A stretch of 6,793 nt of DNA from Acidimicrobiia bacterium. Its GTDB lineage: Bacteria > Actinomycetota > Acidimicrobiia > IMCC26256 > PALSA-555. The stretch's first letter is position 1, and each line of letters opens with the position of its first letter. Of this stretch, positions 1 to 5,431 are shown one piece after another. The notes beneath the pieces are model-generated. The model ran no database searches. It saw only the letters and a list, made by a program, of their open reading frames with translations, and had not been told where the DNA came from. The stretch lies in the NCBI GenBank assembly GCA_022865365.1, contig JALHSW010000469.1:1-6793 (forward strand), given 5' to 3'. The translations under genes and the position numbers were made by a program.

Positions 1-582
1 CATGTTCAAGATCGAGGAGGTCAGGGACCTCGCACGCGAAGCCGTCGCCGAGCTCGACCCGGCGTGCCTCGACGGGCGCGACGCGGCTCGGCCCGCCGTG
101 CGCGTCCGAGTCGACCTCCCGTCGCTCCTACGGGGACGCACCGAGGCGGGCGAGATCTGCGAGATCCCGGGCGTCGGACCCGTTGGCGTGAGCCACGCGC
201 GGGAAGTGTTGAGCCACGGGCTGCTCCAGCTCGTCATCACCGACGGCGTCGACGTCCAGACCGTGGTGAGCAACACCCGCCACGTCCCCACCGCATCGAA
301 GATCGCGATCGCCGAACGCGACCGCACCTGCAAGATCCGCGGGTGTGATTGCAACCAGATGCTCGAACGCCACCACACCCTCGACTTCGAGAAGTCGCAC
401 CGGCCCACCTACAAGGAGCTCGGCAACCTCTCTACAAGGAGCTCGGCAACCTCTGCCCCAAGCACCACGACCTCGTCACCCACAAGGGCTACACCACCAC
501 CCACAACCACGACGGCGCCTGGGACCTCCACGCCCCCGCGCACGCCCAAGCCAACGCCCCACCCGACGAGGCGGCGGCCTGA
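1..582 (+). pseudogene. DUF222/HNH endonuclease-like protein, 3' part, frameshifted by a 23-bp tandem duplication
   Basis: This is the C-terminal part of the actinobacterial '13E12 repeat' family (DUF222 followed by an HNH nuclease domain). The 5' end lies outside the window, so the ATG at position 2 is probably internal. The family pattern is visible: IPGVGPVGVSHARE, then a VITDGVDVQTVV stretch, then the zinc/HNH region with RDRTCKIRGCD and ERHH, and finally NLCPKHHDLVTHKGY. The last block is in a different frame from the first three. The shift falls exactly at two perfect adjacent 23-bp copies (409-431 and 432-454). Removing one copy joins KELGN to LCPKHHD and gives an ORF ending at the TGA at 580-582. 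Without that correction, frame 2 runs into a Pro/Thr-rich nonsense tail ending at 601 and loses the last Cys and His-His of the HNH motif. Nuclease activity is inferred from the family; these genes are often multicopy with unclear roles. The lesion could be a real mutation or an assembly error. Confidence 0.85.
409..454. repeat. Perfect 23-bp tandem duplication (two copies)
   Basis: Positions 409-431 and 432-454 are identical, both beginning ctacaaggagctcgg and ending cctct. The flanking bases differ on each side, so the unit is exactly 23 bp. As 23 is not a multiple of three, the duplication causes the frameshift in the HNH-type gene. Confidence 0.97.
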
Positions 583-651
583 CGCTCCAGCCTGCGGGTG
601 AGACGTACCGCACAATGACCCAGCAGGAGCAGGTCGACCTACGCTCACGCG

Positions 652-1536
652 ATGCCGGTCGAGCTCGGTCGTGTCGGAATCTGGACGTTCGCGCTCGACC
701 TGCAGCCCGCGGCCCGCGCCGGCGAGCTCGCCGCCGAGCTCGAGGAGATGGGTTGGGGCGCGATCTGGGTGCCCGAGGCAGTCGGCCGCGAGGCACCGGT
801 GAACGCGTCCCTGCTCCTCGCCGCGACGCAGCGCATCGCGGTCGGCACCGGCATCGCCAACATCTACGCGCGCGATGCGATGTCGATGAACGCCGCGTGG
901 CAGACACTCAGTGAGGCGTTCCCGGGCCGCTTCCTCCTCGGGATGGGCGTGAGCCACCAGCCGTCGGTCGAGGGCTTGCACGGTCAGGAGTACACACCGC
1001 CGCTCGCCACCATGCGCGAGTACCTCGACCGGATGGACGCCAGCCTCTTCGTCGCAGCACCACCGAGCCAGCCACCCGAGCGCGTCCTGGCCGCGCTCGG
1101 ACCGAAGATGCTCGAGCTCGCACGTGACCGGACGCGCGGCGCGCACCCCTACTTCGTCCCACCCGAGCACACCGAGATCGCCCGCACCATCCTCGGCGAG
1201 GACCGGCTGCTGGCCCCGGAGCAGATGGTGGTGCTCGACACCGACGCCGCTCGGGCGCGCGCCGTTGCCCGCGCCGCCATGAGCATGTACGTGACGCTGC
1301 CGAACTACGCCAACAACCTGCTGCGACTCGGCTTCACCGAGGAAGACCTGGGCGGCGACATCAGCGACCGACTCGTCGACGCGATCGTCGCGTGGGGCGA
1401 TGCCGGCACGATCGCAGCGCGCGTCCGCGCCCACCACGACGCCGGCGCCGATCACGTGTGCGTGCAGGTGCTGCCGTTCGACGACATCGACACGGTGATG
1501 AGTGGCTACCGGACGCTCGCCGAGGCGTTGCTGTGA
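652..1536 (+). CDS. LLM-class F420-dependent oxidoreductase (TIGR03620/MSMEG_4141-like)
   Basis: This 294-residue protein belongs to the luciferase-like monooxygenase superfamily, a TIM-barrel fold that in Actinobacteria typically uses reduced cofactor F420. The substrate is unknown. The text closely follows the MSMEG_4141-type subfamily: GRVGIW near residue 6, the GTGIANIYARD strand 65-75, GRFLLGMGVSH 92-102, VLAALGPKMLELA 145-157, GAHPYFVP 163-170, LLAPEQ 186-191, and the C-terminal AGADHVCVQVLP 264-275. The length is normal for the family and no key block is missing. ATG 652 is the only reasonable start, because an in-frame TGA lies upstream at 616-618. The nearest Shine-Dalgarno-like AGGAG (625-629) is too far away (22 nt) to be convincing, so initiation may be weak or leaderless. 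The gene stands alone after the broken HNH gene and converges on rpiA. F420 use is inferred from the family, not from a residue I can prove. Confidence 0.93.
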   Translation: MPVELGRVGIWTFALDLQPAARAGELAAELEEMGWGAIWVPEAVGREAPVNASLLLAATQRIAVGTGIANIYARDAMSMNAAWQTLSEAFPGRFLLGMGVSHQPSVEGLHGQEYTPPLATMREYLDRMDASLFVAAPPSQPPERVLAALGPKMLELARDRTRGAHPYFVPPEHTEIARTILGEDRLLAPEQMVVLDTDAARARAVARAAMSMYVTLPNYANNLLRLGFTEEDLGGDISDRLVDAIVAWGDAGTIAARVRAHHDAGADHVCVQVLPFDDIDTVMSGYRTLAEALL

Positions 1537-1647
1537 TCGAGCCGGTGCGACGCATCGTCGTCCGAGGGAGCCCCAACCGGCACCGCGGCTGTCGTGGCCG
1601 ACGACGATGGAGCAACCGGACCGCGGCACCGGCGGTGCTGGCCGCGG
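1537..1647. other. Intergenic region between convergent genes
   Basis: This 111-bp spacer separates the 3' ends of the LLM oxidoreductase gene and rpiA, and is the largest gap in the window. It has an imperfect direct repeat (caaccggcaccgcggc at 1574-1589 and caaccggaccgcggc at 1613-1627) and the left arm of a stem-loop. I see no ORF with family resemblance. Confidence 0.6.
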
Positions 1648-1649
1648 TC
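1619..1649. terminator. Candidate bidirectional terminator / GC-rich stem-loop
   Basis: The arms gaccgcggc (1619-1627) and gccgcggtc (1641-1649) are perfectly complementary over 9 bp with a 13-nt loop. The right arm overlaps the rpiA stop codon (1648-1650), and the element lies between convergent genes where a shared terminator would be useful. No T-run follows on either strand, so it is not a classic intrinsic terminator. It may be a U-less actinobacterial-type hairpin or simply a GC-rich coincidence. Confidence 0.35.
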
Positions 1650-2343
1650 AGCGTCGCCTGATCACCTCGACGCCGGACGCGCCGGCGACGACGAGGGCAT
1701 GGGTCAGACCGAGGAAGAGACCGTGCTCGGCCACGCCGGCATGCTCGGTCAGGTTCGCCCCCAGCGCCGCGAGGTCCGCGATCGGACCGAAGTGGCAGTC
1801 GAGGACGACGTTGCCCTGGTCCGTGTGGACGATCTCGCCGTCGGGAGCGCGACGCAGCTCGACGCGGGCGCCGAGCTCCTCGATGGCTTGCTGCGTCGTC
1901 GCGAGCCCGAACGAGACCACCTCGACCGGGAGCGGGAAGTGCATCCCGAGGCGGTCGGAGCGCTTCGACTCGTCCACGACGATGATCTCCGTCGCGCTCG
2001 ACTGGGCGACGAGCTTCTCGCGCAGCAGCGCCCCACCCCCACCCTTGATGAGGTTGAGATCGGGATCGACCTCGTCGGCGCCGTCGATCGTGACGTCGAT
2101 CTCCCACGGCACGTCGTCGGTGAGGAGCGGGATGTCGCTCTTTCGCGCTTGGTCGGCCGTCTCGATTGCGGTAGGCACACCCACGATGTCGGTGAGCGTC
2201 CCGTCGGCGATCAACGCGCCGATGTGGCGCGTGGCGAAGATCGCGGTGCTGCCGGTCCCGAGTCCCACGACCATGCCGGAACGGACGAAGTCGGCGACGG
2301 CTCGCTCGGCGGCCGCGCGCTTGTACTGGGCGACGTCGGCCAT
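1648..2343 (-). CDS. rpiA: Ribose-5-phosphate isomerase A
   Basis: The product (231 residues, cytosolic) interconverts ribose 5-phosphate and ribulose 5-phosphate in the non-oxidative pentose phosphate pathway. The RpiA signatures are complete: the phosphate/sugar loop GLGTGST at 27-33, DGADEVDPDLNLIKGGGG from 87, and LLREK at 106-110. By alignment in my head with the E. coli enzyme, catalytic Asp81, Asp84, Lys94 and Glu103 correspond to Asp87, Asp90, Lys100 and Glu109. The C-terminal GLFLGLTHALVVAG block is also typical. The length is close to the usual ~220-235. The frame stays open far upstream into the antisense of the amidohydrolase gene, but ATG 2343 is chosen because MADVAQYKRAAAERA begins where RpiA proteins begin. 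It starts 20 nt after the amidohydrolase stop, so it is probably the last gene of a - strand operon. The Shine-Dalgarno is weak (cgag), which fits coupled translation. Confidence 0.97.
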   Translation of the reverse strand: MADVAQYKRAAAERAVADFVRSGMVVGLGTGSTAIFATRHIGALIADGTLTDIVGVPTAIETADQARKSDIPLLTDDVPWEIDVTIDGADEVDPDLNLIKGGGGALLREKLVAQSSATEIIVVDESKRSDRLGMHFPLPVEVVSFGLATTQQAIEELGARVELRRAPDGEIVHTDQGNVVLDCHFGPIADLAALGANLTEHAGVAEHGLFLGLTHALVVAGASGVEVIRRR

Positions 2344-2363
2344 CTCGAGAGCGACGCCCGGCG

Positions 2364-3599
2364 CTACTGGTCGGGCGGGAGGCGGAGCATGCGGATCGCG
2401 TTGCCCCGGATGATCTTGTAGATGGTGTCGTCGTCGAGGTGCTTGGTCTGGCGCTCGGCGATCTCCCGGGTCTCGGGCCACGTCGAGTCGCTGTGCGGGT
2501 AGTCGGTCTCGAACGTGACGTTGTCGACACCGACGGCCTCGAGGTTCTGCAGACCGTGTTCGTCGTCGAAGAAGCAGCCGTAGACGGCGCGGTAGTACGA
2601 CTCGCTCGGCGGGCGCTTCACCTTGTCGGCGACGCCGCCCCACCCACGGTTCTCCGACCACACCTTGTCGGCGCGCTCGATCACGTACGGGATCCAACCG
2701 ATCTGACCCTCGGAGTACGCGAGCTCGAGGCCGGGGATCCGCTCGAGCACGCCCGACATGAGGAAGTCGGTGAGCGACATCGCCGCGTTCATGTACGTGA
2801 GCGTGGAACCCACGGCGGGCGGCGCGTCGGCCGATGTCGACGGCATCTTCGACGACGACCCGATGTGCATGCTCACGACCGTCTCGGTCTCCGCGCACGC
2901 CTGGAAGAACGGGTCCCAGTAGCCGCCGGCATCATGCACCGACGGAAGGCCGAGGAAGGGCGGGATCTCGCTGAAGCAGACCGCGTGGCCGCCGCGTGCC
3001 GCGCTCCTGCGTACCTCGGCAGCGGCGAGCTCCGCGTCCCAGAGCTGGATGATCGGGAGTGGGAGGAGTCGACCGTTGGACCCGGCGCACCACTCGTCGA
3101 ACATCCAGTCGTTGTACGCCTTGACGCAGAGGTCCGCGAGCTCCTTGTCGTTGCGCTCGAGGAACGTCTGGCCACAAAAGCGCGGGAACGTCGGGAAGCA
3201 GAGCGACGCCTCGGTCCAGTTCGCGTCCATGTCCTCGAGGCGCGCCGCGGTGTCGTAGCAACCCGGACGCATGTCGTCCATGGTGATGGGGGTGATGGTG
3301 ACCTCGTCGCGAGGGAATCCCGCTGCGGCCATGACCCGCGTCATCGGGTACCGGAGGTCTTCGCAGAACCACCAGTCGCACCAGTCGCCGTCCTCGTTGG
3401 GACCGGCTTCGCGGTACGAGAAGACACCACCGATGTACTGCATCTCTGCGATCTTCTGGCGGACGACCCGCGGCCCCACGTCCTGGTACTTGGCGGGGAG
3501 TCGCTTCGTCCAGACGTCGGCCGGCTCGATGACGTGGTCGTCCACGGAGATGATCTTCGGCAGCTCGGCCATGGCCGCAGCATACGCCTGACGGCGCAT
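2364..3599 (-). CDS. Amidohydrolase family 2 (ACMSD/LigW-like) metal-dependent hydrolase or decarboxylase
   Basis: This 411-residue protein is an amidohydrolase-2 type TIM-barrel metal enzyme (Pfam Amidohydro_2 family). Visible landmarks are SVDDHVIEP (18-26), LPLPIIQLWD (179-188), SMHIGSSSK (243-251), ERIPGLELAYSEGQIGWIP (286-304), FETDYPHSDSTWP (363-375) and the usual C-terminal RGNAIRMLRL (398-407). Likely metal ligands are Asp20, His22, His245 and Asp366. The HxH motif of typical members is reduced to DDH, resembling the Glu-x-His of gamma-resorcylate decarboxylase. The catalytic His usually found after the fifth strand is replaced by Ser-Glu-Gly in SEGQIGW. Actinobacteria carry many such proteins, and the substrate cannot be read from the sequence. 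Two starts compete: ATG 3599, with GGGGG four nt upstream inside a tandem repeat, and ATG 3572, giving MAELPKIISVDDH, closer to the usual N terminus. It lies 20 nt upstream of rpiA and just after the membrane-protein gene, so co-transcription is likely. Confidence 0.92.
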   Translation of the reverse strand: MRRQAYAAAMAELPKIISVDDHVIEPADVWTKRLPAKYQDVGPRVVRQKIAEMQYIGGVFSYREAGPNEDGDWCDWWFCEDLRYPMTRVMAAAGFPRDEVTITPITMDDMRPGCYDTAARLEDMDANWTEASLCFPTFPRFCGQTFLERNDKELADLCVKAYNDWMFDEWCAGSNGRLLPLPIIQLWDAELAAAEVRRSAARGGHAVCFSEIPPFLGLPSVHDAGGYWDPFFQACAETETVVSMHIGSSSKMPSTSADAPPAVGSTLTYMNAAMSLTDFLMSGVLERIPGLELAYSEGQIGWIPYVIERADKVWSENRGWGGVADKVKRPPSESYYRAVYGCFFDDEHGLQNLEAVGVDNVTFETDYPHSDSTWPETREIAERQTKHLDDDTIYKIIRGNAIRMLRLPPDQ

Positions 3600-3653
3600 C
3601 AGGCCCCCAAGATCAGGCCCCCAAGATCAGGCCCACCGCATCAGGCCCACTGC
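3598..3653. repeat. Four tandem copies of a 14-bp unit at a gene junction
   Basis: The units are atcaggcccccaag (3598-3611), the same again (3612-3625), atcaggcccaccgc (3626-3639) and atcaggcccactgc (3640-3653). The first nine bases are identical in all four, and the last five vary in two units. The array covers the last codons and stop of the membrane-protein gene (TGA, 3643-3641), the whole spacer, and the first bases of the amidohydrolase ATG (3599-3597). Every unit contains a TGA on the - strand. Confidence 0.95.
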
Positions 3654-4471
3654 GCGGGCGTCGACTTGGAGCCGCCGCGAGCCTGGACGACGACCCCGAT
3701 CATCGCCGCGACCAGCCCGACGATGCCGAGCACGGCGGTCTGCACGACGAGCGACTCCGTCACCACGTGGTACCCCGCGTCGAACGCGTTCTGGTCGACT
3801 GCAGGGCCGGCGACGTTGGAGAGCGGCTCCTGGCCCACCTTGAGCGCGACCACCATGAGCAGCGCGAGCGCCGCCAGGCCGAGGCCGGCGAAGACGAGCG
3901 CGAGCGCCCGCCTGCGCGCGACGGCGACGCCGGCCGCGAGCGCCAGCAACGCGAGCGCCGGGAACAGCCACGAGGCCTCGCGGGCGACGTCGACGCCGAG
4001 CCAGAGCTGGGGGACGTTGTCCTTCGTCACGACGGTGATCGCCGCGATCCCCGTCTGTTGGGGGATCCTGGATGCGAGACCGCCATCGACGTTCGCGACC
4101 AGCTCGCGCACGAGCGGCAACATCGCATCCAGGTTCAACGTCAGCTGATCGTCACCGCGTTCGAGCTGGGCGTGCATGTCGGCGACGGCGCGCTCGAAGA
4201 TCCCCCCGAACTGCCGACTGCCGATGACCTCCCCAAGCGCCGGTACGAGCACGAACCGGCCGAGCGCGAGCTCTGGCACCTGGCGCTCGAGCTCATCCGC
4301 GATCCGGTTCGCGAGTGCCTCGCGCACGTCGCTCTGATCGAGCACGTCGGTCGAGAGCGTCGTGAACGCATCGGTCGACAGGACCTCGCGCTGGGTCCAC
4401 ACGCCAAGGTTGGCGAGCGGGACGAGGAGCAGGCCCACCAGGATGAGCACACCAGCAAGGAATCCGCGCAT
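3641..4471 (-). CDS. Actinobacterial conserved integral membrane protein (four predicted TM helices)
   Basis: I recognise the general type, an actinobacterial conserved membrane protein of unknown function, but cannot give it a role. The 276-residue product has a hydrophobic N-terminal helix (about residues 3-25, GVLILVGLLLVPLANLGVW). A soluble, charged region of about 140 residues follows (26-165), beginning TQREVLSTDAF and containing alternating acidic/basic helices. Three further hydrophobic segments lie at about 167-184, 190-211 and 243-264, with RRR at 186-188 between the second and third helices. The tail is short and basic to polar (ARGGSKSTPAQWA). This suggests one N-terminal anchor, a large domain outside the membrane (probably extracytoplasmic by the positive-inside rule) and a C-terminal hairpin plus helix. 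ATG 4471 is preferred because the hydrophobic helix starts at once; an in-frame GTG 30 nt upstream is possible. It is first in the presumed operon with the amidohydrolase gene and rpiA. Its stop lies inside the 14-bp repeat array. Confidence 0.8.
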   Translation of the reverse strand: MRGFLAGVLILVGLLLVPLANLGVWTQREVLSTDAFTTLSTDVLDQSDVREALANRIADELERQVPELALGRFVLVPALGEVIGSRQFGGIFERAVADMHAQLERGDDQLTLNLDAMLPLVRELVANVDGGLASRIPQQTGIAAITVVTKDNVPQLWLGVDVAREASWLFPALALLALAAGVAVARRRALALVFAGLGLAALALLMVVALKVGQEPLSNVAGPAVDQNAFDAGYHVVTESLVVQTAVLGIVGLVAAMIGVVVQARGGSKSTPAQWA

Positions 4472-4546
4472 ACGACGTAGGTAGTGTGCCCGCTGCACCC
4501 AGTCCGGATGAGCATTCCTGCGCAAGCACGGGTAGGAGGAGGGACC
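4472..4546. other. Divergent intergenic region
   Basis: These 75 bp separate two divergent transcription units (membrane protein leftward, SDR rightward), so promoters for both should lie here or close by. I see the SDR ribosome binding site but no convincing -35/-10 pair on either strand and no clear operator palindrome beyond a 4-bp gtgc/gcac. Confidence 0.5.
4534..4539 (+). promoter_or_regulatory. Shine-Dalgarno site for the SDR gene
   Basis: A perfect AGGAGG lies 7 nt before ATG 4547. It fixes this start over the in-frame upstream ATGs at 4484 and 4508, which would add residues with no SDR character. It is the only strong ribosome binding site I see in the window. Confidence 0.88.
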
Positions 4547-5431
4547 ATGCCGCTGCCCGAGCCACCGCCCATGGGCTCCACCCCGCTGCCGCCCGGCACC
4601 TACGACGATCAGGTGGTGATCGTCACCGGGAGCGGCACCGGCCTCGGCAAGGCCATCGCCGTCGAGTTCGCCCGCCTCGGGGCAACGGTTGTGGTCGCGA
4701 GCCGCAGTGCCGAGCATCGGGCCGCCGGCGTCGCCGCGGTCGAGGCCGCCGGAGGTCGTGCCCTCGACGTCGGGCTCGACATCCGCGACGCGACGAACGT
4801 GGCCGCGGCGTTCGACGCAGTGGAGGCCGCACTCGGCCCGGTCGACGTGCTCGTGAACAACGCGGCCGGGAACTTCCCCGCCCCGGCCGAAGACCTGTCC
4901 CCCAACGCGTGGCGCGCGGTCACGTCGATCGTGCTCGACGGCACCTTCTTCTGCTCGCGCGAGCTTGGCCGCCGCGCGATCGCGGCAGGGCGACCGGCGT
5001 CGATCCTGAACATCGGTGCGGCGTACGCGTGGACCGGTGGTCCCGCGTTCGCACACTCCGCGGCCGCGAAGGCCGGGGTGAAGAACCTGACCGAGACGCT
5101 CGCGGTCGAGTGGGGCCCGTACGGCATCCGCGTGAACGGGCTCGTGCCCGGCCTGTTCCCGCACGAGGACGAGGCCGCGCACATCACCGAAGGTGTGCCC
5201 GACCGGGGCAAGGCCGAGGACCGACGCGCCCCCGCCTGGCGCGTGGGATCCCCTCGCGAGCTGGGGTGGGCAGCCGTGTTCCTCTGCTCGCCGTGGGCGA
5301 GCTACGTGACCGGCCACACGATGGTGGTGGACGGCGCGAACTGGCAGCGCCGGCATCTCCTGATGCCCGAGTTCACCCCGATCCGAGACCAGCTCGGCAA
5401 GGGACCCTTCACCCTGGAGCCGCCATCGTGA
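4547..5431 (+). CDS. SDR oxidoreductase, 2,4-dienoyl-CoA reductase-like
   Basis: This 294-residue short-chain dehydrogenase/reductase has a Rossmann nucleotide site TGSGTGLG (27-34) and NNAAGNFPAP (104-113). The NNAAGNF form is characteristic of the 2,4-dienoyl-CoA reductase / trans-2-enoyl-CoA reductase branch. There is no ordinary YxxxK; the segment reads AYAWTGGPAFAHSAAAKAG. Tyr160, Ser171 and Lys175 have the same 11- and 4-residue spacing as Tyr199, Ser210 and Lys214 of human DECR1, and LAVEWGPYGIRVN and PG (201-202) follow as in that family. It probably reduces an unsaturated acyl-CoA with NAD(P)H, feeding beta-oxidation. An Arg at position 53 (ASRS), after the second strand, is compatible with NADPH but not decisive. 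The N terminus has a Pro-rich leader of about 20 residues before the Rossmann fold. The stop overlaps the start of the enoyl-CoA hydratase gene by 4 nt (GTGA), so the two are probably made together. An alternative is another acyl-CoA-acting SDR of the same clade. Confidence 0.93.
   Translation: MPLPEPPPMGSTPLPPGTYDDQVVIVTGSGTGLGKAIAVEFARLGATVVVASRSAEHRAAGVAAVEAAGGRALDVGLDIRDATNVAAAFDAVEAALGPVDVLVNNAAGNFPAPAEDLSPNAWRAVTSIVLDGTFFCSRELGRRAIAAGRPASILNIGAAYAWTGGPAFAHSAAAKAGVKNLTETLAVEWGPYGIRVNGLVPGLFPHEDEAAHITEGVPDRGKAEDRRAPAWRVGSPRELGWAAVFLCSPWASYVTGHTMVVDGANWQRRHLLMPEFTPIRDQLGKGPFTLEPPS

Noticed and set aside
1..601. Taking the frame from 2 to 601 as an intact protein
   Set aside because: After position 431 it becomes a low-complexity Pro/Thr/Ser tail, while the true HNH C terminus continues in another frame.
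615..914. ATG at 615 beginning MTQQEQVDLRSRD, in a frame overlapping the LLM gene
   Set aside because: Soon becomes Arg/Ala-rich shadow text of the LLM gene in a shifted frame; no support as a separate gene.
409..1629. Long open frame on the - strand (406 codons) under the LLM oxidoreductase gene
   Set aside because: Antisense to a well-supported gene; no family resemblance; long stop-free antisense frames are expected at this GC content.
2344..2898. Upstream extension of the rpiA frame
   Set aside because: RpiA homology begins at MADVAQYK; the extension lies antisense-like inside the amidohydrolase gene in another frame.
3598..3653. CRISPR array or protein-binding iterons
   Set aside because: The 14-bp units are directly abutting with no spacers, overlap coding sequence and vary at their 3' ends; simple tandem slippage is a better explanation.
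2439..4148. Long open frame on the + strand (569 codons) over the amidohydrolase and membrane-protein genes
   Set aside because: Crosses two real genes in antisense and reads as Arg/Val/Glu/Asp-rich mirror text with no domain pattern.
4484..4546. Upstream ATG starts for the SDR gene
   Set aside because: The perfect AGGAGG at 4534-4539 serves ATG 4547; the added residues have no SDR resemblance.
4472..4546. Sigma-70 type promoters in the divergent spacer
   Set aside because: Weak partial matches such as ttgcgc on the - strand lack a -10 partner at proper spacing.
4472..5356. Upstream - strand extension of the membrane-protein frame, antisense to the SDR gene
   Set aside because: The protein character (hydrophobic helix) starts at ATG 4471; the extension only mirrors the SDR gene.
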